This document shows positions 33,837 through 43,874 of a DNA stretch of 64,000 nt, piece by piece. The position numbers and the translations under genes are program-made. Within the stretch, counting starts at the first letter, position 1; every line of letters begins with the position of its first letter. The stretch is from Paraphaeosphaeria minitans. Taxonomy: Eukaryota > Ascomycota > Dothideomycetes > Pleosporales > Didymosphaeriaceae. The notes below the pieces were generated by a model. It was given only the letters and a program-made list of their open reading frames with translations. It ran no database searches and was not told the origin of the DNA. The DNA is taken from NCBI GenBank assembly GCA_015832175.1, contig WJXW01000017.1, positions 1,240,001-1,304,000 of the forward strand, read 5' to 3'.

Positions 33837-34172
33837 CTAAGCCATCGATGCTCCATTGCGCGGAATCGCCCATCCAGAATGCTGGTTGAGTTGCGCGTGC
33901 AACCTTTCGGCCATACGTTGCTTTCTGCGATACCTCGCACAAGCGCACAACATGATGGCAATGACAACGAGCCCGATGAAAGGCACACCCGCGTGCAGGA
34001 AGATCTTGTTGAAAGACGTGGCGTTAACCTCCGCTTTATTTTCAAAGGGATTGTTCGACCTAATGGTGATTGACATGGTGTCACTAAAACACCGGTACCA
34101 AGTTGTGTTGCAGTTAGATGGAGCGGCCTGCGCTACGATGACGAAAACGAGGAGGACGATTGAAGCGATCAT
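33837..34172 (-). CDS. Small type I membrane protein, 111 aa
   Basis: Single exon. The start at 34172 gives a signal peptide, MIASIVLLVFVIVAQAAP. The short ectodomain (about 19-55) has two cysteines and two N-glycosylation sequons (NTT and NAT). A transmembrane segment (AGVPFIGLVVIAIMLCACA) follows, then a basic tail beginning YRRKQRMAERL. In-frame sequence upstream of this ATG is unlikely to be coding. The family is not recognised. Its neighbour at 34503 is divergent and also a small single-pass protein with a basic post-membrane segment. Confidence 0.6.
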   Translation of the reverse strand: MIASIVLLVFVIVAQAAPSNCNTTWYRCFSDTMSITIRSNNPFENKAEVNATSFNKIFLHAGVPFIGLVVIAIMLCACARYRRKQRMAERLHAQLNQHSGWAIPRNGASMA

Positions 34173-34502
34173 TTCCAGTGTGTGATACGCGGAGTAGATC
34201 AAGGTGTCCAGAGTCGAGTTGGCTGGGGTGAATGGAGCAGAGCGTGTACTTGTATGGGAGCATTGCATTGTGAGGGCTATCTTTTCTTTCAAGAGACACA
34301 CCGTGAAGGTTTCATATATCGCATTGTATTCTACTTGTTCGAGTTTAAAATGCAGCACGAGGGGTAGCTTCTATAAGATTCTCTTTACGTCGCTGTGTCT
34401 TTCGAGGTTGTTCCAAAAAAAAAAACGAACAAAAGTATACGAGCAAGCATCACAGTCTGCATAACACATAAAGATATTAACAGCGCATTCAGCTTCGTCA
34501 AA
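34173..34502. other. Divergent promoter region of two small membrane-protein genes
   Basis: A 330-bp spacer, AT-rich around 34,320-34,470, with a run of ten A near 34416. No other feature. Confidence 0.4.
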
Positions 34503-34868
34503 ATGCCACCTTTCTCCATCACCAACTCCGCCTTGCCGTTGCAGCGTCGAGATGAGCTTGAAGCAGCCCAAGCTGCCAACGACAGGTACAATCCCTTCAA
34601 GATCGTCCTCGCCGTGCTAGGCATCCTCGCAATCAATATGCTCTTCTTCACGATTGTGTGGTTCGCTTGGTATCGCGGGCATCGTCAGAGGAACAAGGCA
34701 CTCGAGCGGCAGAACCCGAAGGACGTTGCGATGACGGAGCTGTTTGGCAGCTCGCAACAATTGAAGGGTCAAAAGGAAAACGACATCGAAGATGCAAGTT
34801 CGAGGAGCGATGAGCGGAGTAAGAAGGGCTTTACGCGTTGGTCATTCTCAGGGTACTTTGCGAAGTAA
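34503..34868 (+). CDS. Small single-pass membrane protein, 121 aa
   Basis: Single exon, MPPFSITNSALPLQRRDELE at the start. No cleavable signal. One transmembrane segment lies at about 33-56 (IVLAVLGILAINMLFFTIVW), followed by a strongly basic stretch (YRGHRQRNKALERQ) and a polar, charged C-terminal tail. The positive charges suggest an N-out, C-in orientation. Family not recognised. The arrangement of a helix followed by Y-R-x-x-R-Q resembles that of the divergent neighbour, which may mean an old relation, but the similarity is weak. Confidence 0.6.
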   Translation: MPPFSITNSALPLQRRDELEAAQAANDRYNPFKIVLAVLGILAINMLFFTIVWFAWYRGHRQRNKALERQNPKDVAMTELFGSSQQLKGQKENDIEDASSRSDERSKKGFTRWSFSGYFAK

Positions 34869-36123
34869 ATGTACAATGCTGGGAGGGAGAACCTGATTAT
34901 CATAACGTAGTAGTTCATTGAATTCGGCCAGCAAGATGTAGTAAGGCCTTTCTAAGCGGTCTTCGAACCCAAATACAACTCTTGAAATTGTATCGCTATT
35001 CAGCTCCTGAGTGCTTTCAATACTGCTTTGAAACATCTCTCTGTGGGTTTTCAATTAATTCGAATGTTGGGTTGCTTCTGTTCATAAACCTCACATCTGC
35101 ATGCTGAACCCAGTACTAAAGCAACGCAAAATATCCCTGTCTTCACAATGCCACATCCCCGTCTTTTGTAGATACTCTCCTGAGTATCCATGCCCGCATG
35201 CAGGTGTGCACTGATTCCGGGTATTCACGAACTGAAACGATTCATGTGGACCAGTACCTTACTGCAACGCCCCAGCGAGGCCCTCACAAAGTGGTCTGCC
35301 TGAAAAAGTGGCACCCCACATAGGTGACGAACACCTCCGTAAGCACCACACAGCGGCACCGCGTCCGTAACAAGTCCTCCGAGATGCATCCTAAGGAGCC
35401 CTGGTAGGTATTGTCCTTTCCAAGAACAGCCTTCGCAAACCAATGCATTCCTCGTCTCAAAACAGCTCTTGGTGCACTGCACCTCCACACACCCGGATTG
35501 AGCACCATTTCAAAGAACGCTAACCCCTTCCCCTTCACGTGCAGCTACGCTAATCCAAAACAGTCACCCCTAGCTTGGTCTGGACTACAGCATAGCGCCG
35601 CCGATCATGACATCACAGGCCGCGTAAGCCGGAAACCCCGCTTTGGTAAATGGGGATTTGCGCGATCGTGATGCATAGGTTTGAAGCGCTGCGCAAAACC
35701 AGAATGGGAAGACGAAAAACAAGGCAGAGGACGGAAACGGAAGAGACGGATGCACAAAGTAAGTTAGGGTGCCGTGGCGCCTGTGGGGCGCTCGATCCGC
35801 GGACGGGGTTGGTGGCGAGGTTGCGGTGGAACTCGGGTTTGCTAATGTTTAGTCGTGCAACAGAGGATGCGCAGGAACAATTATCACCAGTACAGCATAT
35901 CAAAACAATAAGTGGTATCGTTGTTTATTCCAGCTGTGCATTACAGTATCGAACAAGTCTAGACCCGTCCAGGATATCCCAGAACACCAGTATTATACAC
36001 CATTCCCAATTCATGCATGCCCCGCGGGCGAAGTGAAGATGCCGTGAGAGGCTTATCCCGTCCAATCCAGGGATTGGCGATAGATGGCTTTTGTTTGACC
36101 GAAAATCAGAGACTGTTCAACGC
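34869..36123. other. Gene-free interval, 1.25 kb
   Basis: Overlapping short ORFs on both strands near 35.2-36.0 kb look like chance: they have no domain, no splice support and poor composition. No RNA gene or repeat seen. Confidence 0.4.
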
Positions 36124-36636
36124 TTACAAAAGACCAGCCATGGCGAAGAGACCACCAGCAAGGGCACCCATAGCAGGGACACCAGTAGGGACGGCCATGC
36201 CAGAGGACTCGGACGAAGCAGCGGAGCTGGCGGCCGAGGAGAGAGCGGAGGAGACGGAGGCGAGGCGGGAGCTGGCCTCGGACTGGATGGAAGAAGAAGC
36301 AGCACCGTCAGTGGCGCTGGCAAGAGCTGCAGAGGCGGACGAGGCAATGTCGGAGGCCTCGCTGGCAGCAGAGTTGGCAACCGATGAAACGGCTGAGCCG
36401 CCGCTGGTGGCAGCAGAGGAGGCCACAGACCCGGCTCCTGAAGCAGCCGATGAGAGGGCGGATCCAGCGTCAGAGGTGGCAGAGGCAGCACCTGAGGTGA
36501 TGCTGTTCAGGGCAGAGGTAATGTCGTTACCGATGCCAGAGGTGACATCGCCGAGAACGGAGGATACGACAGAGTCGACCTGAGCGTTGGCAGCACCGGC
36601 CGCGGCGGCAGCGATGAAAATGGTGGAGAAACGCAT
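36124..36636 (-). CDS. Ser/Ala-rich, probably GPI-anchored cell-surface protein
   Basis: Single exon, 170 residues. The signal peptide is MRFSTIFIAAAAAGAANAQ. The whole mature region is low-complexity Ser/Ala/Gly with short repeats such as GSAxSSAASGAGSVASSA, expected to be heavily O-mannosylated. The C-terminus ends in a hydrophobic tail (GALAGGLFAMAGLL) without a cytoplasmic part, preceded by small residues (ESSGMAVP). This is the layout of a GPI signal. Such proteins sit in the cell wall or plasma membrane; a specific role cannot be given. It has no cysteines. A TATA-like box lies about 115 nt upstream. Confidence 0.85.
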   Translation of the reverse strand: MRFSTIFIAAAAAGAANAQVDSVVSSVLGDVTSGIGNDITSALNSITSGAASATSDAGSALSSAASGAGSVASSAATSGGSAVSSVANSAASEASDIASSASAALASATDGAASSSIQSEASSRLASVSSALSSAASSAASSESSGMAVPTGVPAMGALAGGLFAMAGLL

Positions 36637-38825
36637 GTTGTAATGTGGGTTTTCGGTGGTGGTTGTTTGGGTGTGAAGCGTTGTTGATGGAATGGAGGAG
36701 TGACTGTTGACTGATGGATGGAAGAATGTGGAATGAGCAAGGCGAAGAGTACTCTTATAGTAGCTTCGTCAATCGACGTAATGCATGGCCTATGCCCTTC
36801 ACGCATTAGCACTGACGAACAAACATCCCAAGGCCGCCTTTGGGTCCCTCGCAAGGCACCGTGTCTCCATTTCTCTTACGTAGCCATGATGGCCTCGCTG
36901 GGTTTCACCGCCACGAACCTCCACAGGCCATGCAACTTCCGGGGCCCCACAATTCCGGCTTCAGCATGGTTGGTCGGTTCCTTGCCTCGCCGCATCTTTT
37001 TCTGTGGAGAAAGTCAAAGCTTGGCCTGAGGTGATCGTCTGGTTGCATCACGCCGTTCTCCTTTGCCATGACGATGGACGTGCTAAACTTGTTGCTCGAG
37101 CGATAGATGGCGGGAACAAAGGCCGCTAAACAGGTGGACCTGCCTTTCCAGTTCTTACCGTCAAAATAGTGGCGGCGTGGCGCAGCATCGGACTGATTCG
37201 AAGGGCCTCTGTGTCTGCGTTGTGCTTCGAGGCTCAGTCTGTAGGAACAGCGCCTCTTTACGCGTCCTTCCTCCTGGATTGCCGTCGGGTGCTTTGGACG
37301 ATCTGTGTAACCGGCAAATCATGCATCCAGCCGCACTGATCAGCATCCGGGTGTGCGGCACGAACCAAAACTGTCGCATGCACGGTTTCATCAAGCAATT
37401 GCACCTTGGCCCACGCATCTGGACACTTCCGCAAGGCAATCCGGCTTGCTCCATCCTTCTCGCCCTGGCAACGGTTGCCGTGAAAACTACATCATCGAAA
37501 TCGCGACCCGTCCAAGAGATTGAGGCTCTACGCTGCCTATGGAAAGTCCTGTTCCTGACGGCTGAGGTGAGACTAGACGGCGCCAATGTCGGAAAGTTTT
37601 AGGCCAAGAGGGATCGGTATACCTTAAGAGATCGGCTATACAAGTGGCGTGGGCGACATCCGCAATGCTGAGTGATGTGATGTTGCGTGCGGACAAGTCG
37701 CCGAATGGCCGGCATCGCGAGCAGCCTGTACATAGTATGCACTTTTCCGTTTCTATTCTAGATGCAGGCCTACAGTTGTCGGTCGGCAAGACCATTCATT
37801 GCAACGACTGCTCTGTCTGATTTTGCGCTTGGCTTCTGAAAATTCCACCTGCAGCAAATCTATCTCTCTTGGGGGTAGGGTTCATTCCACCTTACGCAGT
37901 AGACTACCAGTGATGTTGCAGATGCATCGAAAGACCAGCGGAAATGGTGGCCCAGCACTCACGACTTTGGAAGTCTCGCAGTCGCCCAAGAATGCCGCAT
38001 TGGAAGTTTTTTTTTGGACTACCAGTTGCGCTACTGAGAATTTTTTTTAACAATATAACAGTCAACTGTGAACTCGTTGCATTCAGTTGCAAGCCGCGGC
38101 ACAACCGCAAGATAGCAATGCCAGACGTACATTGATTAAGGAGAAGATACCCGCAGGTGACTTCTGAGCTTACTGGGTAGCGCGGTTTGTTGATTGCCAA
38201 TCTCCAGTAGCATACATTTCTCGCGTTGGAGAGCCTGCGAGAAGGTCATTTCCTTGGAGCGACTTTAGCACGGGGCTCTCACCAGAACGGGCGCTTTCTC
38301 CTCGTATGACCGCCACTCAGATCTTTGAGTAGACACCAAAGCCCTTTCACCAGGTGCTTGCGCAATTGGATTTTATTACAAACAGTTTATTTCTTACGGT
38401 AGGGACTCTAACCCATATAGATTTCGTAAAGCATCGACAGCTACACTATCTGTACACCTTTAGAATAAGACCTCACATATAATTAGGTCCGGAGGTATAC
38501 ATTTATTAGCCGGTAGAGCTACGATAAATTCAGAAGAGACAGGACCTTCTCAATGTTGCAGATTATAGTTTTGAAAGTGACAACTACTATACGCTACCAT
38601 AACAGATGCCTAAGACGGATACTGGAGCAAATCATATGGATCAATGTTGGCTAGCACTTTCTGGGACGACTTGCCGGAGAGTCGTCGCCGTGAAGCGTAG
38701 ATTGTCCACTGTGCTTTATCGATTAGGAGGAAGGTGAAGAGTGGCCCAAGCTCCAATTTCTCACACCCTCACGCATCAACACCAGCTCCCACCCCAACCT
38801 CAGTCGCAAAATCCACACCTACACA
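36637..38825. other. Longest gene-free interval of the gene-rich part, 2.2 kb
   Basis: Two 141-aa ORFs occupy opposite strands over nearly the same bases (about 37,161-37,602). Neither resembles a known protein, and antisense overlap of this kind usually means chance. T-runs lie at about 37,990-38,050. An AT-rich patch at about 38,375-38,600 could be a decayed repeat. No splice-supported gene. Confidence 0.4.
36752..36759 (-). promoter_or_regulatory. TATA-like box of the Ser/Ala-rich protein gene
   Basis: TATAAGAG on the minus strand about 115 nt upstream of the ATG at 36636. Confidence 0.45.
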
Positions 38826-39641
38826 ATGCCGCGCAGACCACCCACCCGAATACGCCTACCGTCGAAACCTCATAGACCATCATTGCAGCGCCCAGCACAT
38901 CAACAACCACCCCCCTCGAAGCCCCCCAAACCCGAACAACCCTCACAGTCCTCCACAAGCCCAAACCCATCGCACTCCGCCTCACCCTTCTTCACCGCCC
39001 GTACCCTCCGCTCTGGCGCTTCCATTGCCTTCATCTCTTTCTGCGCTGCCATCTTCTTCCGCGACAAGTTCTACACCATCGACTCGGTCAACGGGTCTTC
39101 GATGGCGCCCACGCTGTCGCCCCTCGCACACGAGACCGGCGCGAAAGACCGCATTTTCATAAAGCGCCGTTTCGACTGCAGAGATATCCAGCGCGGCGAC
39201 ATCATAACTTTTTGGAAGCCGCACAAGCAGAGCGAGATCAGCATAAAACGGGTGGTCGGCGTCGAGGGCGATACGGTGTATCCGCACAGGGGGTATGCGT
39301 GCGATCCTGAGCTTGTGAATGGGCGGCGTGTGGAGGGGTGGGATGGGCTGGGGAGTCGGGAGTGGGCGCTGGGCGGGGATGGGGAGGTTGAGGTTGGGAA
39401 GGTGGTCGTGCCGAATGGGCATGTATGGGTTGAAGGGGATAATTGGCGGCGGAGTTACGATAGCTGTGATTTTGGGCCTGTGAGTTTGGGGCTGGTGGAT
39501 GGAAAGGCGATGTGGGTGTGGAGGGATTGGCTGCAGCTGCAGCCGGTCGGGGATGAGAGGGAGAAAGGGAGAAGCCATAGTATGGTTGTCGCGGGGACGG
39601 GCAGAGTGGAGAGTAGGTTGAGCAAGGTCTTTGATGAGTGA
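38826..39641 (+). CDS. IMP2: Mitochondrial inner membrane protease subunit 2
   Basis: Single exon, 271 residues. Imp2 is an S26 (signal-peptidase-like) serine protease that removes bipartite presequences on the outer face of the inner membrane, as a complex with Imp1. A Pro/Ser/Arg-rich N-terminal extension (about 1-55) is followed by an anchor helix (ASIAFISFCAAIFF). The catalytic serine lies in GSSMAPTL. The catalytic lysine lies in KRVVGVEGD. VPNGHVWVEGDN is the third conserved S26 box. The protein is longer than yeast Imp2 because of the N-terminal extension and a Gly-rich insert around GWDGLGSREWALGGDG. It is convergent with the GLTP gene, 87 nt away. Confidence 0.92.
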   Translation: MPRRPPTRIRLPSKPHRPSLQRPAHQQPPPSKPPKPEQPSQSSTSPNPSHSASPFFTARTLRSGASIAFISFCAAIFFRDKFYTIDSVNGSSMAPTLSPLAHETGAKDRIFIKRRFDCRDIQRGDIITFWKPHKQSEISIKRVVGVEGDTVYPHRGYACDPELVNGRRVEGWDGLGSREWALGGDGEVEVGKVVVPNGHVWVEGDNWRRSYDSCDFGPVSLGLVDGKAMWVWRDWLQLQPVGDEREKGRSHSMVVAGTGRVESRLSKVFDE

Positions 39642-39728
39642 TGGATGCCGTGGATTCATTCGGTCATGCCGAAGTTCGTGTATATACTCCGTGTAACATG
39701 CAATATATTCCGCTACTGCAGCACCTGT

Positions 39729-40556
39729 TTACCACTTCGCTTCCTTGCTTGCGGTGAAGGTCTTCAGGATGCCTACATTCTTCTCCAACGCTGCCAACCA
39801 CGACTCAAGCGCTGGTTGAACCTTGCTCTCGTCATCTCCAAGCTTGGCGTAAAAGTCCTTGCGGTATGGGGTGGCGCTCATGGCGGCGCTGAAGATGGGT
39901 TTGATGACGAATGAGTGGTGCGGCTTGAGCGTGTTGCCGTATGCGTCACGGAAGGAGTCGGAGAGCTCCTTGGTGGGGTTGGCAATGTTGTGGCGGAGGG
40001 CTTGCGCGGTGAAGTCGAGGCCACTGCGGACACGTCTGTAAGTAATTATACGCAGAGTAAGAAGAGAGATAGCATGGAAGAAAGAACGTACCGAGTCAAC
40101 CATAGAAGACCCTCAGTGGCAACGTGCTTCTTCTCCTTGAGCTCGTTGATGACAAGGTCCTGGAGGGTTTCTGAGAGGGTGGGAGCAGCGAGTTGGCGGT
40201 CGCGAATTTTCTGTTTCTTTAGTATTAGACTTGTGCCAAACACATCCCGTGTTTATCCAGGTTCCTCCTTTCTAATTACCGTTCCTCAATGACTTTCAAC
40301 GCACCTTGATGTTACCGCTCATGTCATTCTTGACAGGCTTAAACGCCGCCGAGCCCAGCACATCTGTGGCACCAAGTCAACGCCACTCCAATGCCTCTAC
40401 CTCCCAAGTACACTTACCAAACAAAGTAAGCAAGCTCTCAGCCGCCTCGAGAAACTCGGTGGTGGGGATCTTGTCGTCCGCTGTGATGGGTACGTTGACG
40501 AAGCTTTTCTTGAGCGTGTCGAAGTAGGTGCCACCTGGGGGGTAAGTAACAGACAT
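39729..40556 (-). CDS. Glycolipid transfer protein, HET-C2-like
   Basis: Four exons: 40556-40418, 40363-40305, 40210-40092 and 40035-39729; 207 residues, the usual GLTP size. GLTPs carry glycosphingolipids between membranes in the cytosol. In Podospora the homologue HET-C2 controls heterokaryon incompatibility. Family segments visible: TEFLEAAESLLTLFDVLGS, FKPVKNDMSGNI (sugar-headgroup site), GLLWLTR with the stacking tryptophan, and HHSFVIKPIFSAAMSATPYRKDFY. All four exons join in frame and each junction is confirmed by the family pattern. The start MSVTYPPGGTYFDTLKKSF matches the family N-terminus. Confidence 0.95.
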
Positions 40557-41874
40557 GTTGGTATGTACTTAATGCTGTCGCTGAATTGACTGAAGTAGAG
40601 GAGAAAATGGCAGTTTTCGCAGAAGACAAGTGTGTTCAGGGTTCAGTCTGGCCATGGGAGCGGTGAGGCGCCGGCATGGTGGGGGTGCTTGGCGCGTCAA
40701 GGGGCCGAAGCGGGGCAGGTGCGGGAGCTATGACGACCACCTCCTCGAGAGAGGTGTAGGTGCGAATGTGGTATTCTACTCCATGAAACACTGTTGACCC
40801 ACGAAATTCAACAAATAACTACGGCCACCAAAAGTCTACAAACACTACAAAGTCAAATCGAGCAAGGCTAACATACAATGATCATGACATGCCCAATGCA
40901 TTCGGCCATGATGGTGCACTCACACACATAATCACCATTGAAATCCTAGCGTACACTCTGACTAGACAAAGTTGAGCATGACTGCGAATATCACCAGTGA
41001 TGGAATCGGTAGCGAAATCACAGAAGTCGTTATTGAGGTCCTGACCATACCCCGAAAAGCTCTAGCCACGCTCTTTCGCACTGTTTCACTCATCAAGTAC
41101 ACATATGCACACTGTATTGCGACATAAATCAATCAGCTTAAAGCGAGATATGTACAAGGCCGGTTCCAAAGCCCAGCACGGTTACACCCTCGTCAGACAC
41201 CTTCCCGCTCGACTTTACGCACTTCGACTGCTCCTCTCAAGCCCACCTCGAGCATTACGATTGCACCGAGGCGCAATGTAGATCCTGAGCTGGGGGAGCC
41301 GAGTGTGTCTGAGCCTGACCTAGTCATAGAACTGTGCTGGATGTTGAGCGGAGGGGTTTTGCGGAACCGGTGGGCGCGTTTTGAGTGCGGCGGAGATGAG
41401 GAGCTACTGATGTCAGGAAACAGTGGGGGTGGAATGCGTTGATGGTGTGTAGATGAAGAGAGAGCTGCGGATGTGTTGATGAGCGCGGTTGAGGATCGGA
41501 GTTATTAGGCGGGCGTAAACACTGGGAATTTGGGAAGGGATGAGGGTACGAAAGGTGTGAGGAAGGCAGCGTGTAAGAATATTCAGGATGCACTGGGGAC
41601 CCATGCCGCCGATGACCGAATCTGCATGACATGAGCCAAGTCGGTACACAGTTTGGTCGTGAAGGGACGAATCAAAATTACACACTCTTGTCAAATCATG
41701 GTGCGAAGCTCAGAAGTAACCGAGGAAGCATCTATTCGTGTGATCTGGCAGCATATAGTACAAGTTAACGCACTGGTACATCTAGACAAAATATAAGGGT
41801 CAATGCTACCAACCCAAGCCATCTTCACATTCCGCTCGAATCAATGCTACACATGCAAAAAAAGATCAGGATAT
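40557..41874. other. Gene-free interval, 1.3 kb
   Basis: Promoter side of the GLTP gene and 3' flank of the IDH1 gene. Minus-strand ORFs near 41.3-41.7 kb are His/Ser/Pro-rich without recognisable domain and I do not accept them. No RNA gene seen. Confidence 0.4.
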
Positions 41875-43164
41875 CTACTTGAGGGCCTTGATGACCGCAT
41901 CGGCGTACTCGTAGGTCTTGGCCTTGCCGCCGAGGTCACCGGTGATAGTCTGTTGCAGCCGTTAGCGATGTTTCACGAAGAGGATAAGAGTTGAGAGAGA
42001 TCTTACCTTGCCCTCGGCAATTGTCTTGAAGATGGCATGCTCGATGTTGTTGGCGTGGTCGCCGAGACCCATATGCCTCAACATCATCATGGAAGAGAGA
42101 AGCAGGGCCGTGGGGTTAGCGAGCTGCTTGCCCTCGATATCGGGAGCGGAACCGTGGACAGCCTCGAAAATGGAGCACTCGTCACCAATGTTTCCGGAGG
42201 GAGTCAGACCAAGACCACCGATCAGACCAGCGCACATGTCGGACAGAATGTCTCCGTATAAGTTGGGCATGACAAGGACCTTGTCGTTGTACGGAAGCGG
42301 ATCGGTTACCATCTTCAAGCAGGTGTTGTCCAGCAACTCAGCGTCGAACTCGATGTCGGGGAAGTCCTTGGAGACATCGCGCGCGGTGGAAAGGAAGAGA
42401 CCATCGGACATTTTCATGATGGTAGCCTTGTGGACAGCGCGCACCTTCTTGCGGCCAATGTCGCGTGCGTGCTGGAAGGCATAGCGGAGAACGCGCTCAG
42501 AGGCCTCGCGCGTAATGAGCTTGATGCTCTGCACGACACCGTCAACAACGACGTGCTCGATGCCAGAGTACTCGCCCTCAGTGTTCTCACGGATCAGGAC
42601 AGTGTCGACGTTGTCGTACGGGGTCTTGAAGCCGACGATGCTCCTGCAGGGACGCACATTGGCGAAGAGGTTGAAGGTACGGCGGAGAGTAAGGTTAAGC
42701 GAAACGTGGCCCTTTCCAACGGGCGTGGCGAGCGGGCCCTTGAGAGCGACCAGGTTACGCTTGACGCTCGCGATAGCCTCGTCGGGGATGACGGTCTTGC
42801 CGTCCTTGAGGCGGGGGGTGACGTCGACGGGCTCCCACTTGATGGGCACGTTGGCGGCGCTGTAGATGTCCTTGACAGACTGCGCGATCTCGGGGCCGAT
42901 ACCGTCGCCCTCAATCAGCGTAACTGTGTACTTTCCATCGTTGCCCTTCTGGCCCTTGAATTTTGCGACTTCCGAGGCGTAGGTTCGCGACTGTCTCTCG
43001 ATTAGCCCAGCCAATTGGGGGAAGGAGCTGTGAGCTTCGCGACCAAGCACCAGAGCTCCAGACGGTTGACTGACCTGCACCAGAGCCGGCGTCCACCTCG
43101 AGGTCGCGGTCGTCCGTCGCAGGCATTGCCGCGCGGGGGCGGCGAAGGCGCGTCCAGCCAACAT
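41875..43164 (-). CDS. IDH1: NAD-dependent isocitrate dehydrogenase subunit 1, mitochondrial
   Basis: Three exons: 43164-43075, 42990-42007 and 41949-41875; 382 residues. IDH1 is the regulatory subunit of the mitochondrial octamer that oxidises isocitrate to 2-oxoglutarate in the TCA cycle. The Arg/Ala-rich presequence ([17 protein letters not shown]) leads to [13 protein letters not shown]. Conserved stretches are [62 protein letters not shown] and the nucleotide loop [13 protein letters not shown]. Intron 1 (42991-43074, 84 nt) has no stop and is a multiple of three. It is judged an intron because of its GTCAGT donor, GGCTAAT branch point and CAG acceptor, and because removal restores the family sequence. 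Confidence 0.96.
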
Positions 43165-43874
43165 TGTGATGGTAGGTTGTGTGGGGTTGGTCCGATTACA
43201 GCTACGCGCCGGGTCGTAGCAGATTCGAACGGGTGGTGATGGACGGGCGGAGGTGTTGATGCTGCAACGCAAAGCTTGCGAAGATATCCCGCGGTTTGGC
43301 TGGCTGCCACTTACCTTGAATCCGGTTAGCCCGCCCGTGCTCCGGAAAGTGACTCGGTACTCGCCTCCATACTTGCTGCTCACTCTGTGGATTTTTTGGG
43401 ATACTTTTTTATGTTCTTCTAAGCTTCGAAGCTTGTTACATTATCGTAACTACACGCTATTTGGCCATGCCTTTCGTCGCTGCTTGCACAGGATGACGTT
43501 GGTTTGGATGCCGTGCCAAGACTACTGTCACATGCTGCGCGATATTAATCCGGAAGGTGTGAACCACGAAGTAAATTTTGCAGCAACGAACAATCACCGA
43601 ACTTCTGAGCAACCATCACAGTTCTGATACAGATTCTCATCAACACTCTAGTAAACATTATTTTGCGCCTTGCCTTTGCAACACGCGGGGGCTGTGGGGT
43701 ATGGTGCACTGCGTACCCTAGGACGAGCAATGCAGCATTTACATTTTAGAGCATACATAGACTGTGTTAAGAAGTAGCCAAAAACCCGCTTCCGAACGTC
43801 CGCATGAATACCTGGGCAGCCATGAACAGACAACATGGCTTTACGAGGCCACAGACAAAGACGCAAATAGTGCT
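43165..43874. other. Promoter of IDH1 and 3' flank of next gene
   Basis: 0.7 kb without coding signal. The upstream in-frame extension of the IDH1 frame beyond 43164 has no family similarity. Confidence 0.4.

Noticed and set aside
35225..35538. Possible small cysteine-containing ORFs on the minus strand
   Set aside because: No signal peptide, irregular cysteines and two competing frames; no support as an effector gene.
37161..37602. Two 141-aa ORFs on opposite strands
   Set aside because: They mirror each other, lack domains, splice sites and sensible composition.
41324..41694. Minus-strand ORFs of 93-102 aa upstream of GLTP
   Set aside because: His/Ser/Pro-rich, no start context or family, overlapping in two frames.
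43200..43240. TTCGAAC-like tRNA T-loop
   Set aside because: No acceptor, D or anticodon stem can be folded around it on either strand.
43165..43383. Upstream in-frame extension of IDH1 to a start at 43383
   Set aside because: Adds 73 residues without family similarity; the presequence begins naturally at 43164.
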